DNA from: Dongia_B sp035539075 | GTDB taxonomy: Bacteria > Pseudomonadota > Alphaproteobacteria > Dongiales > Dongiaceae | Assembly: GCA_035539075.1 (NCBI GenBank) | Contig: DATLJB010000031.1 | Span: forward strand, 1 to 64,000 | Direction: 5' to 3' | Length of the DNA stretch: 64,000 bases | Shown: piece by piece, positions 52,686 through 61,124 of the stretch | How positions within the stretch are numbered: the first letter of the stretch is position 1 | Layout: each line of letters begins with the position of its first letter | Translations under genes and position numbers: made by a program | The notes under the pieces: model-generated | Database searches by the model: none | The model's input: the letters and a program-made list of their open reading frames with translations, nothing else | Told to the model about the DNA's origin: nothing

Positions 52686-53636
52686 TTACATCAGGCAGTA
52701 ATCGACCGGCTTGAGCGGGGGTGGCAGGTCGGTCTCACCCATCGCCTCACGCAAGTTGATTTCAATGGTGCGGGAGATGGCGTCGAGCGGCAGGTCGTTG
52801 GGCAGATCGCCGAAGGGCTCCTCAATCTCGTCTCCCAGGGCATCCAAGCCGAAGAATGTGTAAGAGACGATGGCCACAACCAGCGGCGTCATCATGCCGA
52901 TTGTTTCAACCAGGCCGAATGGCAGCAGAAAGCAATAGAGATAGGCCGTGCGATGGAGCAGCAGCGTATAGGCGAAGGGCAGGGGCGTATAGCGGATGCG
53001 CTCGCAGGCGGCGAGGACTGTCGCCAAGGATGTCAGCCGCTCATCCATCGCGCGCAGCATCTGATCGCTCAACCATTCGCGGTCGCGACACTGGCGCAGC
53101 TCGGCAGAGAGGGACAGCAGGATCGCATCCGGCACGTGCCCGCGTTTCAGCAGCGAACTCACGTCCGCGGCGGGCCAAAACCGCGTCACATCGGCCGCCG
53201 CATCGCTGCTCCGCAAGTGGTGTTTCAATGCATAGGTGAAGGCGATGATCTTGCGCACCATCTCGCAAGCAAAGGCCTTCGCTTCCGCCGTTTCGCCGGC
53301 ATGCCCGTCTGCGCGAGATGGCCCCATGAGCGTCAATAGCTGCCGCGCGAGGCTGCGGGCATCGATTACCAATTGGCCCCAGAGCTTTCGTCCTTCCCAA
53401 TAGCGGTCATAGCTGGCGGTATTGCGAAAGCCGAGGAAGATGGAGAAGGCGAGGCCGATCAGGCTGAACGGCACGAGGGTGAACGAAGGGAAATCCGCAG
53501 GAAAGCGACTTTGGCCATAGGCGATCAGCAGGCTGAACAGGGCGGCCAAGACGATCTGTGGCGCAATGCGGAGCACGATTGAGCCGCGCAGGATGAAGAA
53601 TAGCTGCCAGGCCGATGGACGATGTCGGATGATCAT
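52686..53636 (-). CDS. Bestrophin-like (UPF0187) ion channel protein
   Basis: A 316-aa membrane protein of the bacterial bestrophin family, related to KpBest, a pentameric ion channel. It has IIRHRPSAWQLFFILRGSIV at the start, FRNTASYDRYWEGRKLWGQL with the family-conserved Asn-Tyr-Arg-Trp pattern, LLFALRG-like pore helices, a YCFLLPFGLVETIGMMTPLV helix and the C-terminal IEEPFGDLPNDLPLDAISRT that contacts the neighbouring subunit. I chose the ATG at 53636; a TTG 18 bp upstream adds six residues outside the family pattern. Confidence 0.88.
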   Translation of the reverse strand: MIIRHRPSAWQLFFILRGSIVLRIAPQIVLAALFSLLIAYGQSRFPADFPSFTLVPFSLIGLAFSIFLGFRNTASYDRYWEGRKLWGQLVIDARSLARQLLTLMGPSRADGHAGETAEAKAFACEMVRKIIAFTYALKHHLRSSDAAADVTRFWPAADVSSLLKRGHVPDAILLSLSAELRQCRDREWLSDQMLRAMDERLTSLATVLAACERIRYTPLPFAYTLLLHRTAYLYCFLLPFGLVETIGMMTPLVVAIVSYTFFGLDALGDEIEEPFGDLPNDLPLDAISRTIEINLREAMGETDLPPPLKPVDYCLM

Positions 53637-53920
53637 GTCGGGTACGCTGACCAATGATGATATCTCATCTTAGCCGGCCCGGATTCCCGCTTTGGCTCGA
53701 CAACGGTACAGACTGGCATCACCACGACATTAGTGTCGTTTGGCAATACCAAACTATAATAATGTCGAATAAAGAATTTTCAGAAATTGGCGTTTTTAAA
53801 TTGTCGCCTAGATTTTCATTAAGCTTAGTTTAAGTGATCAGTCAGATATGATGTGGAAATCTCTAGTGCAGCGTCGCTAATTCGTTTCGAGATAAAAATC
53901 ATTCTGCTGGGGCAATCATC
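53637..53920. other. AT-rich divergent intergenic region
   Basis: A 284-bp gap between the bestrophin and chemoreceptor genes. The stretch 53735-53860 is among the most AT-rich in the window (several TAATA, TTTAAA and AAGCTTAGTTTAAG elements) and must contain both promoters. I could not fix a sigma28-type or sigma70-type site with confidence. Confidence 0.4.
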
Positions 53921-55858
53921 GTGACCAAGCTGACAATTGCACACAAGCTGGGCCTGGCCTCGCTTTTATTTCTCATCCCCGTCGGCTATTTGCTGTGGGC
54001 CCTGATTGCGCAGCAGAATATCGCCATTGATTTCGCCGCAAAGGAAAATCTCGGCAACTTCTATCTCCGTGGCCTGGCGCAGATTCATCTCTCGCTGACG
54101 GGTCAAGCGCTCAATGGCCAGCAAAGCGCGGCCGCCAATCTTCCCAAGATCGGCGATCTTGAGAGCAATTTCGGCGACGGCATGGAAAGCGCCGAACTGG
54201 CCACCAAGGCGACGCAGGATGTTGCCGCGGCCAAGCCGAGCGAGCTCGATACATCCTCGCTCCGCAGCCTGATCGGCCGCATCGGCGACAAGTCGAACCT
54301 TATCCTCGATCCGGATCTCGACAGCTATTACGTCATGGATCTGGTGCTGGTGAAAACGCCGGACTTGATCGACCGCCTGCGCGACATGACCCTGATCAGC
54401 CGCAAGGTCTGGCAGGACGGTAAGATAGATGCCTCGGAGCAGGTCGACTTCTATGTGACCCTGGGCGGACTGAAATCGCTATTGGACGGGGTCGATGCCT
54501 CGATCGCTTCCGGCTATAGCGGCAATGCCGATGGCAGCCTGAAAGCCAACCTCGATCCCAGCTACCTTGCCATGAAGCAGAACATGGCGGCCCTGGTTGA
54601 ACTCGTGAACAAATCCGCCATCGACGAAGCCACGGCCAGCAAGTCCATCGCAACGCTGCAGCAGTTCTATACGACGGCCTCGGCCGAGCTGGAACGCCTA
54701 CTCGACAAGCGCATCGCCGGATTCCAGCACGATCAGCTCATGACCCTGATCATCACCGGCGTGCTCTTCGCCATTGTCGTCGGCATCGTGCTCTACACCG
54801 TGCGGCGCGCGATCATTCGTCCGGTCAATGAGATCACCGCCAATATGACCCGCCTCGCCGAGGGCGATCTCGACATCTCGATCGCGCTTGCCAAACGCCA
54901 GGATGAAGTCGGCAATATGGGGCGTGCCCTGGCCGTCTTCCGCGAGAACGCCGAGAAGAAGCGCGACTTGGAGGCGGCACAACAGCTCGAATGGGAAAAG
55001 CAGCAGAAGCGGCATGAGTTCTTCGAAACCATGGCGCAGCGTTTCGATGCGCAGGTAGGCGAGCATCTGCAATCGCTCGCCAGCGCGGCGACACAGCTGG
55101 ATTCGACCGCGCGTCATCTGCTTGAGCAGGCGGACAATACCAATGGCAGCGCCGCCGTCGCGGCGACCAATGCGACGACCGCCACAGAAAATTCGCAGAC
55201 GGTAGCCTCGGCGACGGTCGAACTCGCGGCTTCCAGCGACGAGATCGCCTCCCAGGTCAACCAGACCACCGACACGGCGGCCCTGGCCGTCAGGGAAGCC
55301 GCCGAGGCGCGCAAGATCATGGACGGGCTCTCACAGGTGTCGCGCGACGTCAGCAGCGTCATCAATTTCATCACCGAGATCGCCAGCCAGACCAATCTGC
55401 TCGCCTTGAACGCGACCATCGAAGCCGCCCGCGCGGGCGAAGCCGGCAAGGGCTTCGCCGTGGTCGCCCACGAGGTCAAACAGCTGGCGGGACAGACATC
55501 GAAGGCAACCGACGATATCAGCACGAAACTGGCAGCCGTCGAAGCCGCCACCAAGGATGCCGGCCAGGTCATGGAGCGGCTGGCCAAGATCATCGAGGAT
55601 ATCAATCTGAGCTCAGCGGTGATCGCCTCGGCGGTGACGGAGCAGGGCGCCGCCACGGCGGAGATCAGCCGCAACGTCACGGAAGCGGCCGACCGCACCC
55701 ATGAAGTGTCCCAGAAGATGAGCGCCGTGACGCAAAGCGCCGCCTATACCAAGGAAGCCTCCAACGATCTGTTGGCAGCCTCGACCGATCTCAGCCAGCG
55801 CACCACGACGTTGCGCGGGGTAGTGGAGAATTTCCTGGCAGAGATCAAAGCCGCCTGA
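53921..55858 (+). CDS. Methyl-accepting chemotaxis protein
   Basis: Transmembrane chemoreceptor of 645 aa. Helix 1 (ASLLFLIPVGYLLWALIA) is followed by a helical periplasmic sensor domain (~35-265) with no ligand family that I can name, then helix 2 (MTLIITGVLFAIVVGIVLY), a HAMP domain (~295-348, RPVNEITANMTRLAEGDLDI) and the signalling coil with its hairpin tip INFITEIASQTNLLALNATI EAARAGEAGKGFAVVA. No CheR-tethering pentapeptide is seen at the end. The start is GTG at 53921. It stands alone, with no che or fla gene nearby. Confidence 0.93.
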   Translation: MTKLTIAHKLGLASLLFLIPVGYLLWALIAQQNIAIDFAAKENLGNFYLRGLAQIHLSLTGQALNGQQSAAANLPKIGDLESNFGDGMESAELATKATQDVAAAKPSELDTSSLRSLIGRIGDKSNLILDPDLDSYYVMDLVLVKTPDLIDRLRDMTLISRKVWQDGKIDASEQVDFYVTLGGLKSLLDGVDASIASGYSGNADGSLKANLDPSYLAMKQNMAALVELVNKSAIDEATASKSIATLQQFYTTASAELERLLDKRIAGFQHDQLMTLIITGVLFAIVVGIVLYTVRRAIIRPVNEITANMTRLAEGDLDISIALAKRQDEVGNMGRALAVFRENAEKKRDLEAAQQLEWEKQQKRHEFFETMAQRFDAQVGEHLQSLASAATQLDSTARHLLEQADNTNGSAAVAATNATTATENSQTVASATVELAASSDEIASQVNQTTDTAALAVREAAEARKIMDGLSQVSRDVSSVINFITEIASQTNLLALNATIEAARAGEAGKGFAVVAHEVKQLAGQTSKATDDISTKLAAVEAATKDAGQVMERLAKIIEDINLSSAVIASAVTEQGAATAEISRNVTEAADRTHEVSQKMSAVTQSAAYTKEASNDLLAASTDLSQRTTTLRGVVENFLAEIKAA

Positions 55859-55888
55859 ACCGTATCTTCCGGAATTGGATGAATGAGA

Positions 55889-55924
55889 AAGGGGCGGAAG
55901 ATACTATCTTCCGCCCCTTCTTTG
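55889..55924. terminator. Bidirectional terminator between chemoreceptor and parE
   Basis: A 13-bp stem (55889-55901 with 55907-55919) around a 5-nt loop, followed by TTCTTTG on the + strand; A-rich bases on the left serve the leftward parE transcript. Confidence 0.85.
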
Positions 55925-55943
55925 TTCGCTGTGACGAGCACGA

Positions 55944-57929
55944 TCAGACGTCGAGGTCGCGGGCGAAACGCGCATTCTCCTGAATGAACTGGAACCTCAG
56001 CTCCGGCTTGCGCCCCATGAGCCGTTCCACCAGATCCGAGGTTTCACGCGCTTCCGCACGGTCTTCCTCATTGTAACGTTGCGGCACCCGCACCTTCAAC
56101 AAGGTCCGCTTATGCGGGTCCATGGTGGTTTCCTTCAGCTGCAGGGCCGGCATTTCGCCTAGACCCTTGAAACGGCTGATTTCCACCTTGCCGCGACCGT
56201 TGAAGTCCTTCTTGAGCAGTTCTTCCTTATGCGCATCGTCACGGGCATAGGCCGATTTGCCACCCTGGCTCAGGCGATAGAGCGGTGGCTGCGCGAGATA
56301 AAGATGACCGTTCTCGATCAATTGCGGCATCTCGCGATAGAAGAAGGTCATCAGCAATGAAGCGATATGCGCGCCGTCGACATCGGCATCGGTCATGATG
56401 ACGATCTTTTCGTAACGCAGCTTCTCGTCGTTATATTTATCGCGCGTGCCGCAGCCCAAGGCCTGAATGAGATCGACCAGCTCCTGATTGGCGCTGAGCT
56501 TGTCGGCCGAAGCGGAGGCCACGTTGAGAATCTTGCCGCGCAGCGGCAGCACCGCCTGGGTATCGCGGTTACGGGCCTGCTTCGCCGAGCCACCGGCGGA
56601 ATCGCCTTCAACCAGGAAGAGCTCGGTGCCGCTGGAACTGTCCTTGGTGCAATCGGCGAGCTTGCCGGGCAGGCGCAAGCGACGCGTCGCGGTCTTGCGG
56701 GTCAGCTCCTTGTCCTGGCGCTTGCGCAGCCGTTCCTCGGCCTTTTCGATCACCCGTTCCAGCAGGTCCTTGGCGCGACCGGTATCGCCGGAGAGCCAGT
56801 GGTCGAAATGGTCCTTGATCGAGACCTCCACCAGGCGCGTCGCCTCGGCCGAAGCCAATCTCTCCTTGGTCTGGCCCTGGAACTGCGGGTCACGGATGAA
56901 GACCGAGAGCAGCATCATGGCGCCGCCGGTAATGTCCTCGGCGGTGATCTGCGCCGCCTTGCGGTTGCCGACGAGATCGCCATAAGCCTTCAGCGAACGC
57001 AGCAGGCCGCTGCGCAAGCCGGCTTCATGACTGCCGCCCTCGGGGGTCGGCACGGTATTGCAGTAGGAACTGCACATGGAATCGTCATCGACCGGCCAGG
57101 CAATGGCCCATTCGACGCGACCCTGTTCGTCAGGGAACTCCGCCTGGCCGCTGAAGGCTGTCGAGGTAATGGTCTTGCGGCCTTCCAGAGTGGCCGTCAG
57201 GAAGTCGGAAAGGCCGCCCGGAAAATGGAGGGTGTCCGTCGCCGGCGTCGTCTCGCCTTCGCCAATCAGGCCGGGATCGCAGGTCCAGCGAATTTCCACG
57301 CCGCGAAACAGATAGGCTTTCGAGCGGCACATGCGATAAAGCCGCGCCGGCTTGAAATGCGCCTGCTTGCCGAAGATCTCGGGATCGGGATGAAACCGTA
57401 CCGAGGTACCGCGCCGGTTGACGCCGCCCTGAGGCGTCAGCTTGCTGGTCGGCAGGCCTCGGCTGAAGGTCTGGCTGTAAAGCTGCTTGTCGCGCGCGAC
57501 TTCCACGATCAGGGAATCGCTGAGCGCATTCACCACCGACGAACCCACGCCATGCAGGCCGCCCGAGGTCTGATAGACCTTGCCGCTGAATTTGCCGCCG
57601 GAATGCAGCGTGGTGAGGATGACTTCGAGGGCCGACTTATCCTTGTACTTCGGATGCGGGTCGATCGGGATACCGCGTCCGTTATCTCGGACGGTGAAAA
57701 AGCCCTGCGCATCAAGCTCCACCTCGATTCGGGTGGCATAGCCGGCAACCGCCTCATCCATCGAGTTATCGAGAATTTCGGCGGCCAGGTGATGATAGGC
57801 GCGCTCATCGGTGCCGCCGATATACATGCCTGGACGACGCCGGACCGGCTCCAGCCCCTCCAGAACCTCGATATCCTTGGCCGAGTAGTCGGCACCCTTT
57901 TTATTAGAATTACCGAATAAATCGTTCAT
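55944..57929 (-). CDS. parE: DNA topoisomerase IV subunit B
   Basis: ATPase subunit of topoisomerase IV, which unlinks daughter chromosomes. 661 aa. The GHKL ATPase domain has EILDNSMDEAVAGYA, VRDNGRGIPIDPHPKY and QTSGGLHGVGSSVVNALSD; the transducer follows; the Toprim domain has LFLVEGDSAGGSAKQARN and VIMTDADVDGAHI, and the C-terminus RFKGLGEMPALQLKETTMD PHKRTLL. Its size and the NKYNDEK-type Toprim loop fit ParE rather than the longer GyrB. It is divergent from the glycan operon across 180 bp. Confidence 0.95.
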   Translation of the reverse strand: MNDLFGNSNKKGADYSAKDIEVLEGLEPVRRRPGMYIGGTDERAYHHLAAEILDNSMDEAVAGYATRIEVELDAQGFFTVRDNGRGIPIDPHPKYKDKSALEVILTTLHSGGKFSGKVYQTSGGLHGVGSSVVNALSDSLIVEVARDKQLYSQTFSRGLPTSKLTPQGGVNRRGTSVRFHPDPEIFGKQAHFKPARLYRMCRSKAYLFRGVEIRWTCDPGLIGEGETTPATDTLHFPGGLSDFLTATLEGRKTITSTAFSGQAEFPDEQGRVEWAIAWPVDDDSMCSSYCNTVPTPEGGSHEAGLRSGLLRSLKAYGDLVGNRKAAQITAEDITGGAMMLLSVFIRDPQFQGQTKERLASAEATRLVEVSIKDHFDHWLSGDTGRAKDLLERVIEKAEERLRKRQDKELTRKTATRRLRLPGKLADCTKDSSSGTELFLVEGDSAGGSAKQARNRDTQAVLPLRGKILNVASASADKLSANQELVDLIQALGCGTRDKYNDEKLRYEKIVIMTDADVDGAHIASLLMTFFYREMPQLIENGHLYLAQPPLYRLSQGGKSAYARDDAHKEELLKKDFNGRGKVEISRFKGLGEMPALQLKETTMDPHKRTLLKVRVPQRYNEEDRAEARETSDLVERLMGRKPELRFQFIQENARFARDLDV

Positions 57930-58109
57930 CTAACCTGATCACCCTTACGTCTTTGCCAAGCGACGCTTTGATCGACGTTTCGCGGTCGCACCTAATAGTG
58001 CCGCAGCCGCAATTGCGCAAGCCGGAGCTGGGCGGAGGTTAGGATTGCAACGATAAAGCGGCGCTGCTACAAGAACTTAGGCTGCTATTTTAACCTTTCG
58101 ACGATTTCG

Positions 58110-59504
58110 GTGCGCCCAGTCATTTATTTCCCCATGGAGATTGCCTCCCGAGAACTCGATTCTCGGTTGCTGTTGTCCGTCCTGGCCTTGGAGCGCGGCT
58201 ATGATGTCGTTCTTGGCCAGAAATGGCTGATGGAGCGGAACATTCGGTATATGCCGCCAGGTGTCTATGTCTCCAAAACCCTGACGAAGCGGGACGGCCA
58301 GTTCATGAGCGTCGCCAAGAAGCAGGGCTACTGCGTGGTGTCGATAGACGAGGAGATGCCCGGCCTGATCGCAGAGAATGACGCGCTGCGCTGGATATCG
58401 CCCGATGCCTTGTCGCTTGCTGATCTCGTCTTTCTGAACGGTGTGCCGAACCGGGATGCTGTTGTCGAGCGCTTCCCGGAAACCGGCCAGCGCGTGAAGG
58501 CAGCCGGCAATCCGCGCTGGGACATGCTACGGCCTGAACTGCGCGACTATTATCGTCAGGAAGCCGACGATATTCGGCGGCGTCACGGCCGGTTTGTGCT
58601 GATCAATACTAATCTGGGCTGGACCAATTCGGAAAAGGGTCCGGCGGATGTCATGATTGCTGACCAGCTCCGCCTCGGGAAACTCAATCTGCAGGACCCG
58701 AAGGATAAATCCTTCGTCGATGACGTCCTGGCCATGGAAGCGGCGAACAAGGCCGCGATGATCACAACGATTGCATCATTGGCGCAGCGCTATCCGCAGA
58801 TCGGGTTCATTCTACGGCCGCATCCCAGCGAAAGGCTGGATAGCTGGGAGAAAAGCCTCAGCCAGATACCGAACGCCAAAGTGATCCGTGATGGTGCGGC
58901 AGCCGCCTGGATCATGGCGGCCGAGGTTCTTCTGCATACAAACTGCACAACCGGCGTCGAGGCGATTGCGCTCAACAAGCCCGCCTTATGCCTTCTTACC
59001 AGCGAAACACCGTTGACGGCCCGCTATCTGGCTAATCGCGTCAATCCGGTCGTAAGGACCGCCGAGGAAGCGGTAGAAGCACTGGACCTGTTTCTATCCG
59101 GCGCTGGCAATATCCGCTATACAGAAGAAATGCATAAAGAATTCGCGCGCTCGATGTCATCCGAACCGCACAAGCTCGGCGCACGGGTGATCCTCGATTA
59201 CATCGACGAATGGCAAGGCAGGCATGGCATGGCGGCGGCCGCACGGGGCAAGGCTTGGCTTCCGAAGGTCGGGTATCGCTGGCTGCAGCGCGACAAGAGT
59301 GTTCGCGGCATCCTGTTGCCAGACCTCAGCGCTACAACCGTTGCCGCCAAGATCGGCGAGATTGCGCGCGAGCTCGGCATCAGCATTCCGCTAAACGTGC
59401 TGAGGGTCGGATCGAAAGTGGTCCTGCTCTCACAACAGCCCGCGAGCCGGCGGATGCGCTTTGCTGCGGCGTCACGGGCAGCATTGGCGCGGGTCTGGGC
59501 CTGA
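58110..59504 (+). CDS. GT-B-like surface carbohydrate biosynthesis protein
   Basis: A 464-aa protein of the surface-carbohydrate (CDP-glycerol-transferase-like) group. The N-terminal lobe has VIYFPMEIASRELDSRLLLS, GYDVVLGQKWLMERNIRYMP and YCVVSIDEEMPGLI, followed by AAGNPRWDMLRPELRDYY. The C-terminal lobe has FILRPHPSERLDSW and LLHTNCTTGVEAIALNKPAL. The RPHP and TTGVEA elements are typical donor-site marks. It opens a four-gene operon with a methyltransferase, a HAD phosphatase and a fused sugar-nucleotide enzyme, so it probably builds or transfers part of a surface glycan. The start is GTG at 58110 without a strong ribosome binding site; the gene encoded at 7279 is a distant relative. Confidence 0.75.
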   Translation: MRPVIYFPMEIASRELDSRLLLSVLALERGYDVVLGQKWLMERNIRYMPPGVYVSKTLTKRDGQFMSVAKKQGYCVVSIDEEMPGLIAENDALRWISPDALSLADLVFLNGVPNRDAVVERFPETGQRVKAAGNPRWDMLRPELRDYYRQEADDIRRRHGRFVLINTNLGWTNSEKGPADVMIADQLRLGKLNLQDPKDKSFVDDVLAMEAANKAAMITTIASLAQRYPQIGFILRPHPSERLDSWEKSLSQIPNAKVIRDGAAAAWIMAAEVLLHTNCTTGVEAIALNKPALCLLTSETPLTARYLANRVNPVVRTAEEAVEALDLFLSGAGNIRYTEEMHKEFARSMSSEPHKLGARVILDYIDEWQGRHGMAAAARGKAWLPKVGYRWLQRDKSVRGILLPDLSATTVAAKIGEIARELGISIPLNVLRVGSKVVLLSQQPASRRMRFAAASRAALARVWA

Positions 59505-59520
59505 TCCCACGCAACGGCAA

Positions 59521-60372
59521 ATGACAGCCGCCAAACCGGTATTGGATTTTCAGATGAATCACGACGACGTCAAGCAGCACTGGACCAATTGGGCGAACAG
59601 TTACGGCGCAAGCGTGAGGGCGACGACCCGCGGCCAATCGGCCAAGGAGCTGGAGCTCAACGCACTGATGCGGAAAATCGGCCAGATTCGCGCATCAGAC
59701 CCGGATACGACTAGGGTGCTGGAGATCGGCTGCGGTGTCGGCGTCAACTGTGTCGAGCTTGTGAAGCGCTTTCCCGAACTCTCGGTGACCGGTCTCGATT
59801 ACGTCCCCAAGATGATCGACAATGCCATCGAGTACCGCCGGAGCAGCGGGCTCGGTGAACACAATCCGAGCTATCAAGTCGGAGACGTGTTGAATCTGGG
59901 CTTTCCGAAGGCCGCCTTTGATATTGTCCTCTCCAATCGCTGCCTGATCAATCTCGAGACGTCCGACCTGCAATTCCAGGCCTTGGACCAGGTGCTCGAC
60001 TGCCTTCGGCCGAAGGGTCACGTCGTTCTGATCGAAAACTCCCGGCTGACCCACGGCAACCAGAACCGTTTGCGTCAGAAGCTCGGCTTGGCGCCACGGC
60101 CCGAACCGGAATTCAACAAGTTCTTCGATGAAGACGCGTTGCTGCGCTACGCCGAAAACCGCGGCCTCCGGGTGGAAGAAACGCAGAATTTCTCGTCCTT
60201 CCATGACTTGATCTTGTATGTGCTCATCCCTTTCATGAACGGCGGCACGGTCGATTACGATCATCCGGCTGTCGCTGCGGCGACCGAGATATCGAAAATG
60301 ATGACAGAGGATCCGACCCTAGCGGCCGGCGCTTTCGGCCAGAACAAGCTCTTTCATTTCAGAAAGCCATAA
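59521..60372 (+). CDS. Class I SAM-dependent methyltransferase
   Basis: A 283-aa protein with a Rossmann methyltransferase domain in residues ~40-180. Motif I is VLEIGCGVGVNCVELVKRFP, followed by VTGLDYVPKMIDNAIEY and the post-motif FDIVLSNRCLINLETSDLQF. The C-terminal 90 residues (FSSFHDLILYVLIPFMNGG) form a lid of no known family. It begins 16 bp after the GT-B-like gene. In this glycan operon it may O- or N-methylate a sugar. Either ATG at 59521 or ATG at 59554 may be used; neither has a strong ribosome binding site. Confidence 0.82.
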   Translation: MTAAKPVLDFQMNHDDVKQHWTNWANSYGASVRATTRGQSAKELELNALMRKIGQIRASDPDTTRVLEIGCGVGVNCVELVKRFPELSVTGLDYVPKMIDNAIEYRRSSGLGEHNPSYQVGDVLNLGFPKAAFDIVLSNRCLINLETSDLQFQALDQVLDCLRPKGHVVLIENSRLTHGNQNRLRQKLGLAPRPEPEFNKFFDEDALLRYAENRGLRVEETQNFSSFHDLILYVLIPFMNGGTVDYDHPAVAAATEISKMMTEDPTLAAGAFGQNKLFHFRKP

Positions 60373-60407
60373 AGGAGGCCAGTCAGCTGGTCCCGGATAC
60401 CGAGCCT

Positions 60408-61124
60408 GTGCAACCAACGCGATCCGCTTTGCGCCCAAGTCTGCTCCTGGACTTCGACGGCACGATCGCCGACAGCTTGCCGCTGTTGCGGCGCATCTAT
60501 TTCGAGATCGTGGGCGCGTTCGGCGGCAGCGCGACCGAGACCGATTTCGAGGCGCTGATCGGTGTGCCGCTGCGGGATATCTGCGCCGGCCTCGTTCAGC
60601 GCTATGACACCTCCATCACGCCTGAGGCGCTGGTCAAGTCTTACCTCGACAAAATCAAGTCCGAATATGCCGGCGTTACCGCCTTTCCGGATGCCGTCCG
60701 TCTCATCGAGGCGGCAGGCGATAGCGGCCTTTCAATCGCCATCGTGACCTCAAGCACCGACCTGCTGGTGCGTGAATGGCTGCAGCAACAGCCATTTAGA
60801 AACCGGATCAGTGCCATCGTCACATCCGACATCTGCACCCGCGGCAAGCCGCATCCGGAACCCTATCTCAAGGCGATGGAGTTGACGCACAGCGGCCCCG
60901 GCCTTGCCATCGCCGTCGATGACGCGCCGGACGGCGTTCAAGCGGCCATCGCCAGCGGCGCGCAGTGTTTTGCCCTGGCGCGGCGGCGTGAGCGGAACGA
61001 GATATGGCCAAGCGACGCCCGCATCGTGACCGATCTCGATGCGGTCTGGGCCGATTTCACCGCGAGCGGCGGCATTGCAGCCTTGCGCGGCGATGGTCAT
61101 GAGCGGCCCGGGCTGATCTCGTGA
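60408..61124 (+). CDS. HAD-family hydrolase (probable sugar phosphatase)
   Basis: HAD phosphatase of 238 aa. Motif I is LLLDFDGTIADSLPLL with the nucleophile Asp, motif II IAIVTSSTDLL, motif III lysine in RGKPHPEPYLKAME and motif IV IAVDDAPDGVQAAIASG; the cap spans ~20-85. In nonulosonic-acid pathways a phosphatase removes the 9-phosphate, so such a role is plausible here. The start is unclear: GTG 60408 has no ribosome binding site, while AAAGGAGG (60371-60378) sits 8 bases before an in-frame CTG at 60387. It overlaps the next gene by 4 bp (GTGA). Confidence 0.85.
   Translation: MQPTRSALRPSLLLDFDGTIADSLPLLRRIYFEIVGAFGGSATETDFEALIGVPLRDICAGLVQRYDTSITPEALVKSYLDKIKSEYAGVTAFPDAVRLIEAAGDSGLSIAIVTSSTDLLVREWLQQQPFRNRISAIVTSDICTRGKPHPEPYLKAMELTHSGPGLAIAVDDAPDGVQAAIASGAQCFALARRRERNEIWPSDARIVTDLDAVWADFTASGGIAALRGDGHERPGLIS

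Noticed and set aside
56367..57920. 517-codon + strand frame opposite parE
   Set aside because: parE motifs are complete on the other strand; this frame is rich in Arg, Ala and Gly and has no recognisable domain.
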